From contig JANWYG010000009.1 of the NCBI GenBank assembly GCA_025057015.1, forward strand, positions 62,001-126,000: 64,000 bases of DNA, read 5' to 3'. A model generated the notes under the pieces. That model searched no databases. It saw nothing but the letters and a program-made list of their open reading frames with translations, and was not told the DNA's origin. Numbering within the stretch: the stretch's first letter is position 1; the number at the start of each line of letters is the position of its first letter. The translations under genes were made by a program, and so were the position numbers. Source of the DNA: Blastocatellia bacterium. Lineage in GTDB: Bacteria; Acidobacteriota; Blastocatellia; Chloracidobacteriales; JADJPF01. This document shows, one piece after another, positions 16,270 through 25,637 of this stretch.

Positions 16270-17118
16270 ATGTTAGCTTTACTCTTTCTCCTCTTCCTTC
16301 AAGATCCCCCAGAAGAAACAATACACATATCGACTGACTTAGTACTTATCAATGCCACCGTTACCGACCTGTCAGGTCGGTTCGTGCCTAATCTGAGGCG
16401 GCAAGATTTCATACTTCGCGCAGACGGCGAGAGGAAGGAAATAGCACACTTTGCAAACGAAGAAGCACCATTTGCAGCTGCTATACTGATAGATACAAGC
16501 GCAAGCATGAACACTCGACTACGACGAGCTTATCTTGCTGCAATAAACTTTGCTGAAAATCTGAGAGCAGACGACGTGATCGCAGTATACGCCTTCAACA
16601 CTCAAATAACTCTTCTAACGGACTTTGTACCCGGCCATAAGCTGATACCCGACTGGCAAATGCGAGCATACGGAGTTACACGGCTCTACGATTGCCTCTA
16701 TGAAGCTATAGAAAAGTTGTCAACGCGCAAAGAGCTACGCAGAGCTGTAGTACTTATCTCTGACGGTGAAGACACGCGTAGCATCCGCAGCAGCGAGTCT
16801 GTGCTCAAACTAGCCCTACAGAAAGGTGTAGTCATCTACGCCATAGATATAGCTGAAAACTCAAACTCGCCAAGACTTGAACAGCTCCGCTCGCAAGCTA
16901 TACTCAAAGAATTTGCCGAAAAGACCGGTGGGCGCTATGTTCGCTCCGCCGGAGGACATCTACTTGCAAACTCGCTTGCCGAAATAGCCCAAGAACTCCG
17001 CTCACAATATACACTTGGCTTCTATCCAGATAAGAGAGACGTAAAGTGGCACACTTTGACGCTCGAAGTTATAGAACACAACGGTCCTCTAAAAGTACGT
17101 GCTCGACAAGGCTACTGA
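16270..17118 (+). CDS. Secreted VWFA-related protein of the acidobacterial type
   Basis: The protein has 282 residues with a short signal peptide ([11 protein letters not shown]). The opening strand [30 protein letters not shown] is the N-terminal extension typical of the acidobacterial VWFA-related family. It leads to a von Willebrand A domain with the metal-site motif DTSASMNTR (DxSxS), a following Thr (GVTRLYDCL) and the late Asp in [12 protein letters not shown]. The end ([32 protein letters not shown]) is also typical. Such proteins likely bind other proteins at the envelope; their role is not known. It is convergent with ddl and overlaps it by 7 bases. Confidence 0.88.
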   Translation: MLALLFLLFLQDPPEETIHISTDLVLINATVTDLSGRFVPNLRRQDFILRADGERKEIAHFANEEAPFAAAILIDTSASMNTRLRRAYLAAINFAENLRADDVIAVYAFNTQITLLTDFVPGHKLIPDWQMRAYGVTRLYDCLYEAIEKLSTRKELRRAVVLISDGEDTRSIRSSESVLKLALQKGVVIYAIDIAENSNSPRLEQLRSQAILKEFAEKTGGRYVRSAGGHLLANSLAEIAQELRSQYTLGFYPDKRDVKWHTLTLEVIEHNGPLKVRARQGY

Positions 17119-18197
17119 AACGGTATGATGAGATTTCTACTCCTATCTCTCTTACGCTCAAGCGCCAGCTCTATCAGTTGCTCTACCAGCTCTGGATAAG
17201 AGACACCACTTATCTGCCACAACTTAGGATACATGCTGATCGAAGTAAAACCCGGTATAGTATTTATCTCGTTTAGGTAGATCTTACCGGTCTGCCTTTC
17301 CATGAAAAGATCTACCCGAGCCATTCCAGAAGCATCTATGGCACGAAATGCCTGGAGCGCAAGCTGCTGCATACTTAAGATAACCTCATCAGGAAGTTTG
17401 GCTGGTAACTCAAAACGAGTTTTATCGTCCACATACTTATCGTTATAATCGTAGAATTCAGCCCCAGGAATAATTTCCCCTGGAAGGCTTACCTTAGGGT
17501 CATCGTTACCCAGAACGCTCAACTCAAACTCGCGGGCATCTACTCCTTGCTCAACTATTATCCTGCGGTCATACTTGCAGGCTAGCTCTATGGCAGGCAC
17601 TAACTGTCCGGCAGATTTGACCTTAGATATTCCCACAGAAGAGCCTAAATTAGCCGGCTTTACAAAAACTGGATATCTCAACCTCTCCTCAATCATCCTA
17701 AGGACAGAGCCTTTGTCTCTTTCCCACTCAGAACGCAAGAAATGCGCGTTTTCTACTACGGGAAGGCCATAAGCTGCGAAGACCTTCTTCATCAAAATCT
17801 TGTCCATACCGACAGCAGAAGCAAGTACCCCACAACCTACATAGGGAATGTCGGCTATCTCGAACAGGCCTTGAATAGTACCATCTTCGCCATACGTGCC
17901 ATGTAGTACCGGAAAGGCAACATCAAGCTGCTTGTAAAAACTCATCTGAGCATCTATGCGCACAAGCACTGGATGTGTGGCGTCGCTCAACAAAGCTACC
18001 GGATATCCATGCCTTACTACAATTTCTGGCACCAAACTTTCTTCCGATGTCAGCCACTTGCCCTCTCGCGTAATAGCTATTGGCACTACCTCATACTTGT
18101 CTTTATTTATAGCATCTATAATTGACTGTGCAGATCTAAGCGATACTTCATGTTCGCCCGAACGGCCACCGAAAACTACGCCCACTCGAATCTTCAC
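17112..18197 (-). CDS. ddl: D-alanine--D-alanine ligase
   Basis: The protein has 361 residues, within the Ddl range. It opens with [20 protein letters not shown], the substrate-loop motif with the catalytic Glu in EHEVS. The ATP-grasp body has '[20 protein letters not shown]', '[18 protein letters not shown]' and the metal-binding end '[23 protein letters not shown]'. It joins two D-Ala for peptidoglycan in the cytoplasm. It lies about 65 bases downstream of the PilC-like gene on the same strand. Confidence 0.96.
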   Translation of the reverse strand: MKIRVGVVFGGRSGEHEVSLRSAQSIIDAINKDKYEVVPIAITREGKWLTSEESLVPEIVVRHGYPVALLSDATHPVLVRIDAQMSFYKQLDVAFPVLHGTYGEDGTIQGLFEIADIPYVGCGVLASAVGMDKILMKKVFAAYGLPVVENAHFLRSEWERDKGSVLRMIEERLRYPVFVKPANLGSSVGISKVKSAGQLVPAIELACKYDRRIIVEQGVDAREFELSVLGNDDPKVSLPGEIIPGAEFYDYNDKYVDDKTRFELPAKLPDEVILSMQQLALQAFRAIDASGMARVDLFMERQTGKIYLNEINTIPGFTSISMYPKLWQISGVSYPELVEQLIELALERKRDRSRNLIIPFQ

Positions 18198-18262
18198 TTG
18201 ATAAGCTCCTTACGACAAAAATAAAGTTGGATAGATACCACTTCAGAGCAAGCAAAGCAAGT

Positions 18263-19246
18263 TCACTTGATTGAAGTTCCCAGCTTCTCAAAATACCCAG
18301 CATAGAAGCTGATGACGAGATAGGCTATGTAGATAGCCACAGCAAGGTACAAAACAAGAGGAATTACTACGAGAGCAGCTTTGACGGCTTGTTCAACTTC
18401 AAATTCGTAGTAGCTCGCCGCCTTATCCAACATTCGATCCAGCTCACCTGTACGCTCACCAGTTGCCACCATTTCTAACAACTCTCGAGGGAAAATGCCA
18501 CTCGCTGCAAAGGCTTCGCTTAGTACCAGACCTTTGTCTAACCCCTCTTGAATTACGGCTGTAGAATTTTGTAAATACCGGTTCGCCAGAGCTACTCTAG
18601 CAACCTTAATGCAGGAAGGCAGGTCTACACCGGCAGAAAATAGTACCGATAAACTTCTGCAAAAACGCGCCAAAGCAAGTGCCCGTAGATGCTTTCCAAG
18701 CACTGGTATCAGCAATATTAATCTATCAAAGTCATCTCCTAGCGCTGCTCTTGTAAGCAAATAAACAAAATAGGCAGCAGCAACCAGTATCATAATCCCT
18801 GTTACTACTCTGCTTACCTCCGCTACATAAGCGGCCAAACCTGAAGTAAAAAGCATCACTAGAGGGGGAATGAAAATAGCAGCAACCAAAAGCAAAACCG
18901 GATAAAGCAACGCTCCAGCAAACTTTTTACGGTTTATATATCCTCGCTCTCTCAACCGGGCCATTTGAAGAAAACTCTCATCTAAACGCCCCCGCATCTC
19001 ACCAACTGCAATTAAAGCTAGTTCGGCTTCCGAAAACATCCAAACACCTTTAGCTGCTTGAGTTACCGTTAACCCTTGTCTCAAATAATCAACCATCTTC
19101 TTGGCATCCCGCCGTAATTCAGAACTGGACAGTTGCTCACTAGCTAGAAGTATACCCTCAACTATCGGTATGCCAGCAGAACAAAGCTGTCCCAATTTTT
19201 CATAAAATATCGACAACTCCTTACTCTTGTACATCCTTTGCCTCAC
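18263..19246 (-). CDS. PilC/GspF-like inner-membrane platform protein (T2SSF domain)
   Basis: The protein has 327 residues from GTG, or 323 from the ATG at 19234, which has a better GTGAGG box. Two T2SSF repeats are visible, at about 12-130 (FYEKLGQLCSAGIPIVEGILLASE; EAELALIAVGEMRGRLDESFLQMA) and 200-320 (FCRSLSVLFSAGVDLPSCIKVAR; ELLEMVATGERTGELDRMLDKAASYYE). Membrane helices follow at about 110-135, 148-170 and 290-320. It is shorter than a typical PilC/GspF (about 400), mostly at the N-terminus. It may belong with the PilM-PilN/PilO genes at the left edge, but it is a single gene 16 kb away. Confidence 0.85.
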   Translation of the reverse strand: MRQRMYKSKELSIFYEKLGQLCSAGIPIVEGILLASEQLSSSELRRDAKKMVDYLRQGLTVTQAAKGVWMFSEAELALIAVGEMRGRLDESFLQMARLRERGYINRKKFAGALLYPVLLLVAAIFIPPLVMLFTSGLAAYVAEVSRVVTGIMILVAAAYFVYLLTRAALGDDFDRLILLIPVLGKHLRALALARFCRSLSVLFSAGVDLPSCIKVARVALANRYLQNSTAVIQEGLDKGLVLSEAFAASGIFPRELLEMVATGERTGELDRMLDKAASYYEFEVEQAVKAALVVIPLVLYLAVAIYIAYLVISFYAGYFEKLGTSIK

Positions 19247-19282
19247 TTCTTCTCAGCTCTGTAGAGCATCCACATTTTCGGG

Positions 19283-19310
19283 TTGCCTTACCAGAAAAAT
19301 CTTGTATACT
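19283..19310 (+). promoter_or_regulatory. Promoter of the TetR regulator gene
   Basis: TTGCCT (19283-19288), a 16-base spacer and TATACT (19305-19310) form a fair sigma-70 promoter. Transcription would start near 19317, inside the palindromic operator. Confidence 0.55.
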
Positions 19311-19323
19311 TACTGGTAAGTAT
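19306..19323. promoter_or_regulatory. TetR-type operator palindrome
   Basis: ATACTTAC-TG-GTAAGTAT is a perfect inverted repeat with 8-base arms. It covers the -10 box and the expected start of the regulator gene, so autorepression is likely. A further half-site CTTACCAG lies at 19287-19294 inside the promoter. The site is also between the divergent PilC-like gene and the regulator. Confidence 0.7.
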
Positions 19324-19340
19324 CTTAAGGTTTAGCGAGA

Positions 19341-19934
19341 ATGTCTAAAGAAGCGAGCCGTCTAAAGACACGAGAGCATATACTACAGGTAGCCAGAGAG
19401 CAGTTTTACCGCAAGGGATACTCTGGGGTTTCCATCAACGAAATAGTAGACGAGCTGGAAGTAACCAAGCCCACGGTATACTATCATTTTGGGAGCAAAG
19501 CTGGCCTCTTTGCAGCACTCGTACAAGATGCGTATGACAGGTACTACGAGCACAGGCGCCAAGCCGTAGATTCAGCAGCACCAGCTGCAGAGCAAATCTA
19601 CCAAGTCATAGCAGCAGACTTTGCTTGTTGCCTGGCAGAAACTGACCTTGTGAGGTTCGTAGTGGCACTGACTTTCGCATTGCCTGAAGATCGACCCGAA
19701 GACTTCAGCAAATACCTGACCAGAGACTATGAATTCTTCCGTTCGATAATAGAGCGTGGGATAGAACGTGGCGAGCTATGCTGTAAAGATGCCGGCGAGG
19801 CCGCAATAGCGCTCCAAGGAATCATAGCAGTAAACATCTTGTCGTTTCTACAAATGGGACAAGGCAAAGAGTTTCTCTCTCCTGAACGCGCTCGTATTCT
19901 GGCCGACATTCTTCTAAACGGTATTAAAGCTTAG
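19341..19934 (+). CDS. TetR/AcrR family transcriptional regulator
   Basis: The protein has 197 residues. Residues 10-58 form the TetR helix-turn-helix (TREHILQVAREQFYRKGYSGVSINEIVDELEVTKPTVYYHFGSKAGLFAAL). The remaining helices form a ligand-binding domain without recognisable specificity. It is followed 8 bases later by a fatty-acid hydroxylase gene, so a lipid-related ligand is plausible. A perfect palindrome at its own promoter suggests autoregulation of the two-gene operon. Confidence 0.9.
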   Translation: MSKEASRLKTREHILQVAREQFYRKGYSGVSINEIVDELEVTKPTVYYHFGSKAGLFAALVQDAYDRYYEHRRQAVDSAAPAAEQIYQVIAADFACCLAETDLVRFVVALTFALPEDRPEDFSKYLTRDYEFFRSIIERGIERGELCCKDAGEAAIALQGIIAVNILSFLQMGQGKEFLSPERARILADILLNGIKA

Positions 19935-19942
19935 GAGAAGCT

Positions 19943-20701
19943 ATGAAAAAAGATATCACGCGAGATTGGAAACAATTTATCCCCGTATATTTCTTCGGTT
20001 CTATCGTAGTCTTTATCAGTTGGGCAGCATGGTTTTCCCAAAGCATTTCGCTACTTGATGCAGTGGTGCTAATAATTTGTGGCTTTCTCAGCTGGAGCTT
20101 CGTAGAATACTGTCTACACCGGTTTATCTTCCACTACGATGCCAAGTCTGAACTAGGAAAGAAGTTCGTCTATTACCAACACTTACAGCACCACGAGTAC
20201 CCGCGACAGCTAGATCGACTGTTTGCAAAGCTCAGTACAAGTACGCCGGTCTCGGCTTTATATCTGCTAGTTGCTTACTCACTCCTAGGCTCATGGGCGT
20301 CAGCCGGATGCCTCTACATAGGCCTAGTAATTGGCTATTTTCTATACGAGTTTTTGCACTATCAAGCGCACCATATGTCGCCCAAGTTAGGGATCCTGAG
20401 ATATCTCAAGAAGTATCACCTACTGCACCACCATTCTCGCAGCAACTTGCGGTATGGAGTAACAAGTCCATTACTCGATATCCTGTTTGGTACTTATGCA
20501 CCGCTGCCAGTTAAGAGCGTACTAACCAACAAACTCAACCCTGTAGCGTCAAAAGTAGCGCGCAAAGTGGAAAACCAGGTTGATCGCCTAGTAGAGCAAG
20601 TCTCCGAAAGCACTACCAGAGTCACCAAAGCTACAGAAGCGATAGCTGAAAAAGCTAGCTCAACGCTATTACCAAAATCAGCAAAAACTAGCTCTACTTA
20701 A
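19943..20701 (+). CDS. Fatty acid hydroxylase family membrane protein with a Lys/Ala-rich tail
   Basis: The protein has 252 residues. It carries the di-iron histidine boxes of the fatty acid hydroxylase superfamily: HRFIFH, YQHLQHHEYP, HYQAHH and HLLHHHSRSNLRYGV, on a scaffold of about four membrane helices (for example PVYFFGSIVVFISWAAWF and TPVSALYLLVAYSLLGSW). The pattern resembles 2-hydroxylases of fatty acids. The last 60 residues (KVENQVDRLVEQVSESTTRV...) are hydrophilic and helical, phasin- or apolipoprotein-like, and are not part of the enzyme fold. It lies 8 bases after the TetR gene, with its own GGAGAAGCT ribosome binding site. Confidence 0.85.
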   Translation: MKKDITRDWKQFIPVYFFGSIVVFISWAAWFSQSISLLDAVVLIICGFLSWSFVEYCLHRFIFHYDAKSELGKKFVYYQHLQHHEYPRQLDRLFAKLSTSTPVSALYLLVAYSLLGSWASAGCLYIGLVIGYFLYEFLHYQAHHMSPKLGILRYLKKYHLLHHHSRSNLRYGVTSPLLDILFGTYAPLPVKSVLTNKLNPVASKVARKVENQVDRLVEQVSESTTRVTKATEAIAEKASSTLLPKSAKTSST

Positions 20702-20725
20702 ACATCGGCCTTAGGCTCAAGAGAA

Positions 20726-20748
20726 AGAGCTCTGTTTATCAGAGCTCT
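20726..20748 (+). terminator. Hairpin after the fatty acid hydroxylase gene
   Basis: A perfect 9-bp stem AGAGCTCTG/CAGAGCTCT with loop TTTAT lies 25 bases after the stop codon. No T run follows, so it is more likely a 3' mRNA end stabiliser or a weak terminator. Confidence 0.45.
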
Positions 20749-20981
20749 AACTACTACCTCTTGCTAATCCCTCCAGCAAAGTTTTTAAGCCCGCTATGCT
20801 TTAAGCTTGCTGCAAAAAATTCTAACTTCCCCTGCTGCTTTCCTCAGACAGGAATATCTGCAGCGACCAAGCACGCCGTAAAAAGAGGCCTAGCTCACCA
20901 CCCAGCCGAGCTCTATCTACTAATTCGAAAAGGTTATTTTCACTAGACTTCCCAAGCTACTGGTCTAACAGAGCATATAGT

Positions 20982-21011
20982 TTGATCAAAGATAACAAGT
21001 CTTGCTAGAAT
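20982..21011 (+). promoter_or_regulatory. Promoter of serA
   Basis: TTGATC (20982-20987), an 18-base spacer and TAGAAT (21006-21011) precede the ATG at 21052, with an AAGGTG box before the start. Confidence 0.5.
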
Positions 21012-21051
21012 CTACTTTTTTAAGCTTCATTAATCCTATTAAGGTGTCGTT

Positions 21052-22635
21052 ATGAAGATATTAGTTTGTGGAAACATATCTGAACAAGGGCTGCGGATAC
21101 TGGAAGATGCCGGAGAGATAGAAGTTGACCGCAAGCCAGAACTTAATCAAGAGCAGCTTTTAGCGATCATAGCAAATTATGACGCTGTCATTGTAAGGAG
21201 CGAAACAAAGATCACTTCTTCTGTCATAGCAGCAGCCGAGAAGCTCAAGCTGATAGGACGTGCCGGATCGGGCGTAGACAACATAGACGTAAAAGCCGCA
21301 ACGCAGCGCGGTATCGTAGTGATGAATACTCCTGGTGGAAACACGGTCACTACGGCCGAGCATACGATGGCGCTACTACTTTCCATAGCTAGAAACGTAC
21401 CTCAAGCTACGGCTTCTGTAAAAGCAGGCAAATGGGAAAAGAAAAAGTTCCAAGGAGTTGAGTTATTTAACAAAACGCTTGGAATAATAGGCCTAGGCAA
21501 GATAGGCAGCGTCGTAGCTTCTAGAGCGCAAGGTTTTGGCATGCGTGTAATAGCTTATGATCCGTTTCTTACCCGTGAGGCTGCTGCAAAAATGAACATA
21601 GAGCTCGTCTCATTAGATGATCTCTATTCTCGCTCAGATTTCATCACCATACACACACCTCTGACTGCAGAAACAAAAGGAATGATAGGCAAGGATGCCT
21701 TTGAGAAGATGAAAAAGGGCGTCAGAATAATTAATTGCGCCCGTGGTGGCTTGGTGGATGAAGCCGCACTTTACGATGCCATACAAAGCGGTAAAGTAGC
21801 AGCTGCAGCACTCGACGTGTTTGCCCAGGAACCCGTCCCAACAGACCATCCTCTACTCAAACTTGATCAGGTCGTCTGCACGCCACATCTAGGTGCTTCT
21901 ACTGAAGAAGCTCAGATAAACGTCGCTGTAGCCATAGCTGAACAGTTCGTCGATTTCTTTAAAAAAGGGACTATAAGAGGCGCTGTAAACGCCCCAACCA
22001 TAGGTGCAGACCTGCTCGAACAACTAAGGCCATACCTTGAGCTTGGTGAAAAGCTCGGGCTCTTTCTTGCTCAAACCCTTGACAAAAACCTTCGTCGGGT
22101 CAAGATAGAGTATTCAGGCACCGTAACAGAATACGACATCAAGCCGGTCACTCAGTCCATTCTAGCTGGCTTGTTCTCTCAAATGAGCGATCGAGTCAAC
22201 TTTGTCAATGCTGGCATAATAGCTCAAGAACGTGGTATAGACGTAAGCGAATCACTTTCCCGCCGAGCAGTCGATTTCGCTAGCTTGATAGAGGTCAGCG
22301 TAGAGGGTAGCAATAGTGTAAGCACTGTGGCAGGCACGGTCTTTGGAAAAAATGACATACGAATAGTCAAGATAAACGACTTTCATCTGGAAGCTATCCC
22401 GAAAGGTCATATGCTACTTTGTAGCAACAGAGACGTACCCGGAGTGCTTGGTAGACTTGCTACACTTCTAGGAGACAACGGGATCAATATCGGCAGGCTT
22501 TATCTCGGACGCAAAGAGATAGGTGGTGCTGCACTAGTGTTGTGCGAAATAGATACTCCGGTAACTGATGAGATCGTAGCGAAGCTTGCAGCATTACCGG
22601 ATATTCTCTCAGCAAGGAAGATCTACCTTGGCTAA
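21052..22635 (+). CDS. serA: D-3-phosphoglycerate dehydrogenase
   Basis: The protein has 527 residues, the long form of the enzyme. The NAD-binding motif is GIIGLGKIGSVVASRA. Catalytic residues are seen in 'INCARGGLVDEAAL' (Arg), 'FAQEP' (Glu) and 'TPHLGASTEEAQ' (His). After the catalytic core come an allosteric substrate-binding domain (about 320-450) and a C-terminal ACT domain (GHMLLCSNRDVPGVLGRLATLLGDNGINI), which commonly senses serine. It makes the first step of serine synthesis. It appears to be a single-gene unit with its own promoter and a shared terminator. Confidence 0.97.
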   Translation: MKILVCGNISEQGLRILEDAGEIEVDRKPELNQEQLLAIIANYDAVIVRSETKITSSVIAAAEKLKLIGRAGSGVDNIDVKAATQRGIVVMNTPGGNTVTTAEHTMALLLSIARNVPQATASVKAGKWEKKKFQGVELFNKTLGIIGLGKIGSVVASRAQGFGMRVIAYDPFLTREAAAKMNIELVSLDDLYSRSDFITIHTPLTAETKGMIGKDAFEKMKKGVRIINCARGGLVDEAALYDAIQSGKVAAAALDVFAQEPVPTDHPLLKLDQVVCTPHLGASTEEAQINVAVAIAEQFVDFFKKGTIRGAVNAPTIGADLLEQLRPYLELGEKLGLFLAQTLDKNLRRVKIEYSGTVTEYDIKPVTQSILAGLFSQMSDRVNFVNAGIIAQERGIDVSESLSRRAVDFASLIEVSVEGSNSVSTVAGTVFGKNDIRIVKINDFHLEAIPKGHMLLCSNRDVPGVLGRLATLLGDNGINIGRLYLGRKEIGGAALVLCEIDTPVTDEIVAKLAALPDILSARKIYLG

Positions 22636-22643
22636 ATCCAGTT

Positions 22644-22660
22644 GGGGCGCTAGTCGCCCC
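22644..22660. terminator. Bidirectional terminator hairpin between serA and glgC
   Basis: GGGGCG/CGCCCC with loop CTAGT lies between two convergent genes, 9 bases after the serA stop and 7 before the glgC stop. There is no long T run on either side. Confidence 0.6.
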
Positions 22661-22666
22661 TAATCT

Positions 22667-23956
22667 TCATATGACCGTTCCGTTAGGTATCAACGTACCT
22701 TTCGGAATGATTACTATACCGTCGCGAATATAGTAGTTTTTGCCGTCATATTTTTGCAGTCCTTTTTCATTGACTATCCTAACGTTCGAGCCTATCCGCA
22801 CGTTTTTATCTACTATAGCCTTGCGTATGATGGTTCGCTCACCTATACCTATCCAAGGAATGCCACTCTCCTTGTCCCGAGCAAGTTCCTCCCAAGTCTG
22901 GTAGAAATCTGCACCCATAATCAGCGACCGTTCTATGCGCGTCCCACCACCTATACGGCACCTTATTCCTATTATGCTATTTTCGATTACCGACTCGTTT
23001 ATTATGCACCCTTCTGATATTATCGAATCACGTACTTCACAGCCCTGAATCTTACTACCGGGTAGATATCTCGGTCGGGTATAGATGGGAGCCTTGGCGT
23101 CGAAAAAATTAAACTTAGGTATTAAGCTCGTCATGTCCATATTCGCCTTGTAGAAGGCGCTTATAGTACCTATATCCTCCCAGTAACCAGTAAAGAGGAA
23201 CGCCTGCACGTTATATTCCTTGATAGCAGCCGGAATGATCTCACGCCCAAAATCGACCTGCGACACGTCTCTGGTAAGCACGGTATCCAATACTTCTTTG
23301 TTGAAGATATATATACCCATAGAAGCTAGATAAGGTTTCCTTTCCGCTTCCTCCTTAGTTAGACCAAAGGCTGTGGTGTCTACCCACATGGACTTCAGCA
23401 GCTCACCCTTTGGTTTTTCTGCAAATTCTATTATCTTGCCCTCTGAGTCAGTCTTAAGCAGTCCAAAATCAGAAGCATTTGCTTCGGCCACAGGGGTGAC
23501 CGAAATAGTTACATCTGCTTTAGTCTCCAAATGGCGCTTGAGAAAATCCCTGTAGTCCATCCTATAAAGATGGTCGCCTGAAAGAATGAGAATGTATTTC
23601 ACATGCCAGTCAGCAAAATGCCTAAGGTTCTGCCTCACAGCATCAGCCGTTCCCTGAAACCAGTTTGCATTGTCAGGGGTCTGCTCTGCTGCAAGTATTT
23701 CCACAAAACCATCCGAAAAGCTGCTAAAACGATAAGTTCTTGCAATATGTCTATTTAGGGAAGCAGAGTTGAACTGTGTCAAAACGAATATCTTGATGAT
23801 ATCAGAATTAAGGCAGTTACTGACCGGAATATCTATCAACCTATACTTCCCACCTAGCGGAACAGCCGGCTTCGAGCGTTCGCTGGTTAGAGGAAACAGC
23901 CTAGTACCCTGTCCGCCGCCGAGGATTACCGCAAGTACGTCTTTAGTCGAGCCCAT
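22667..23956 (-). CDS. glgC: Glucose-1-phosphate adenylyltransferase
   Basis: The protein has 429 residues. It begins with the nucleotidyl-transferase motif [42 protein letters not shown]. It continues with [15 protein letters not shown] (catalytic Asp) and '[13 protein letters not shown]' and ends in a left-handed beta-helix ([24 protein letters not shown]) as in all ADP-glucose pyrophosphorylases. It supplies ADP-glucose for glycogen. No glgA or glgB is adjacent. The AGGAGGG-type box lies in 'CTAAGGAGGGTTAGG' upstream of the ATG. Confidence 0.96.
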   Translation of the reverse strand: MGSTKDVLAVILGGGQGTRLFPLTSERSKPAVPLGGKYRLIDIPVSNCLNSDIIKIFVLTQFNSASLNRHIARTYRFSSFSDGFVEILAAEQTPDNANWFQGTADAVRQNLRHFADWHVKYILILSGDHLYRMDYRDFLKRHLETKADVTISVTPVAEANASDFGLLKTDSEGKIIEFAEKPKGELLKSMWVDTTAFGLTKEEAERKPYLASMGIYIFNKEVLDTVLTRDVSQVDFGREIIPAAIKEYNVQAFLFTGYWEDIGTISAFYKANMDMTSLIPKFNFFDAKAPIYTRPRYLPGSKIQGCEVRDSIISEGCIINESVIENSIIGIRCRIGGGTRIERSLIMGADFYQTWEELARDKESGIPWIGIGERTIIRKAIVDKNVRIGSNVRIVNEKGLQKYDGKNYYIRDGIVIIPKGTLIPNGTVI

Positions 23957-23967
23957 CCTAACCCTCC

Positions 23968-23996
23968 TTAGAAAAATAATCGAGAGATAATATAAT
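23968..23996 (+). promoter_or_regulatory. Promoter of psuG
   Basis: TATAAT at 23991-23996 is preceded at 17 bases by TTAGAA. The psuG start is 43 bases downstream, with a GAGGAT ribosome binding site. Confidence 0.4.
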
Positions 23997-24038
23997 CCGC
24001 TCTCAGCTTTTCCAAAAGACTTTCACACGAGGATACTT

Positions 24039-24947
24039 ATGTCGACATCAGTAATCATCTCTGAGCAAGTAGCAGAATCTAAATCCCGTGCCGTAGCACT
24101 TGAGTCGGCCGTGATAGCTACGGGCCTACCCTTTCCCAAAAACCTAGAAGCAGCCTTTGGTTGCGAGGAAGTCATAGCAGCAGCCGGCGGTGTACCAGCC
24201 ACGATAGCCGTACTTGAAGGTATACCTACGATAGGATGCAGTAAAGAACAAATAAAAAACTTAGCCCAGACTCCTGGTGTAAAAAAGACTAATTTAAGCA
24301 ACCTAGCAGCAGTAGTCGCAGAGCGCTGCTACGGAGCTACTACAGTATCAGCTACTATGCATCTTGCTACATCCGTAGGAATTAAGGTCTTCTCCACTGG
24401 TGGGATAGGAGGGGTTCACAAAGATGCAGAGGTAACTTTCGATATATCAGCCGATCTTACAGCCCTTACACGCTATCCAATGGTAGTCGTCTGTGCTGGT
24501 GCCAAATCGATACTTGATCTTCCTCGCACGGTGGAGCTGCTAGAAACCCTAGGCATTCCCATCGTCGGTTACTGTAGCGATCGTTTCCCCGCTTTCTATT
24601 CAAGAGACAGCGGTATCAAACTCGATATAGTGGCTGAAACCCCTAGAGAAGTAGCAAACATAGCCAAGACACATTGGGAGCTTGGCCTGAATACAGCAAT
24701 ATTGGTTGCTTTGCCGATACCACAGGACCACGAAATACCTCAAAAAGAAGTCAATAAGCTACTTTCCCAAGCTCTCGACGATGCTAACCAACAAGGCATT
24801 CGAGGCAAAGCCCTGACACCATTCCTGCTCAGCAGACTCAAAGAGCTCTCCAGCGGCAAGACGCTAGAAGCTAACTTACTACTTCTTAAAAATAACGCTC
24901 GACTTGCAGCAGAAATAGCAGTCTGCCTATCAGAAGTTCACTGCTAG
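24039..24947 (+). CDS. psuG: Pseudouridine-5'-phosphate glycosidase
   Basis: The protein has 302 residues, the normal length. Family landmarks are AVALESAVIATGLPFPKNLE, KKTNLSNLAAVVA, GATTVSATMHLA, 'VFSTGGIGGVHKDAEVTFDISADL' with the catalytic Lys, 'VVCAGAKSILDLPRTVELLETLG' and 'RGKALTPFLL'. It splits pseudouridine 5'-phosphate into uracil and ribose 5-phosphate. The usual partner kinase PsuK is not next to it. Its end overlaps azoR by 18 bases in convergent orientation. Confidence 0.95.
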   Translation: MSTSVIISEQVAESKSRAVALESAVIATGLPFPKNLEAAFGCEEVIAAAGGVPATIAVLEGIPTIGCSKEQIKNLAQTPGVKKTNLSNLAAVVAERCYGATTVSATMHLATSVGIKVFSTGGIGGVHKDAEVTFDISADLTALTRYPMVVVCAGAKSILDLPRTVELLETLGIPIVGYCSDRFPAFYSRDSGIKLDIVAETPREVANIAKTHWELGLNTAILVALPIPQDHEIPQKEVNKLLSQALDDANQQGIRGKALTPFLLSRLKELSSGKTLEANLLLLKNNARLAAEIAVCLSEVHC

Positions 24948-25556
24948 TTCACAAGCTTGTCTCTTAGCCGCCTCGAACCTCTGAGAAAAACGCTCTCCTG
25001 GAGCAGTTGTAGGATCTACCTTTATCGAATGTATCTCTTTTATGCCGATAAAACCAAGTATTAGCTCTATATAACTTGTTTGCATATCTAGGGCTTTGGT
25101 TACATCCGCGTCATACTCACCACCACGAGCGTAAATAACGGCAGCCTTCTTGCCTTCTAGCAACCCCTTATATCCAGTCTGTGGCGAGTAACTGAACGTA
25201 AGTCCTGGCTGAACTAACACATCCAGATAATGCTTCAGCTTGTAAGGTATGGAAAAGTTCCACATCGGCAAGCTTAGCAAATACTTGTCGGCCGAGCTGA
25301 ACTGATTGCAAACGTCCACTACAGCTTGCCAAGCAGCGGCTTCCTCTTCAGTGTGCTCTTGTCCAGCAAGAATACGGTACTTTGCATTTATGACGTAGCC
25401 GTTAAATTCTGGCAAAGCATAGTTCCAAAGATCTATGGTCTCTATCACCTCGTTGGGATGAGCAGCACGATATGCTTGAAGAAACTCTTTTGCTACTGCT
25501 ATTGAATATGAGCGCTCCTTGCGTGGGGAAGCCTCTATGTAAAGAAGATTAGACAT
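24930..25556 (-). CDS. azoR: FMN-dependent NADH:quinone oxidoreductase / azoreductase
   Basis: The protein has 208 residues with the AzoR flavodoxin-like pattern: LYIEASPRKERSYSIAVAKEFL (FMN phosphate loop), 'LLSLPMWNFSIPYKLKHYLDVLVQPGLTFSY' with the MWNF FMN-contact motif, and 'KKAAVIYARGGEYD'. These soluble dimeric enzymes reduce quinones and azo compounds. The gene is divergent from der, with 81 bases between them. Confidence 0.93.
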   Translation of the reverse strand: MSNLLYIEASPRKERSYSIAVAKEFLQAYRAAHPNEVIETIDLWNYALPEFNGYVINAKYRILAGQEHTEEEAAAWQAVVDVCNQFSSADKYLLSLPMWNFSIPYKLKHYLDVLVQPGLTFSYSPQTGYKGLLEGKKAAVIYARGGEYDADVTKALDMQTSYIELILGFIGIKEIHSIKVDPTTAPGERFSQRFEAAKRQACELAVNF

Positions 25557-25590
25557 CGAAAGCTCCTTACAGGTTAGCAGTAAGCCTTAT

Positions 25591-25596
25591 TATAAT
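25591..25596 (+). promoter_or_regulatory. -10 box of the der promoter
   Basis: TATAAT lies 41 bases before the der ATG, which has an AGAGGTAAC ribosome binding site. The -35 region is not recognisable. Confidence 0.4.
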
Positions 25597-25637
25597 CGTA
25601 CTTTTCTCAAAACCCTAACTAACAGAGGTAACTTTGT

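Larger units (their letters stand above)
20702..21051. other. 350-base intergenic region with hairpin and serA promoter, no gene
   Basis: No convincing coding frame is seen; a 61-codon open frame at 20761-20946 has no ribosome binding site or family resemblance. The left part holds a strong hairpin, the right part the serA promoter. The middle (about 20800-20950) is unexplained and could hold a small RNA, but I see no family structure. Confidence 0.5.

Noticed and set aside
20761-20946. 61-codon forward open frame
   Set aside because: No ribosome binding site, no family resemblance, amino acid makeup unlike a protein; sits in an intergenic region.
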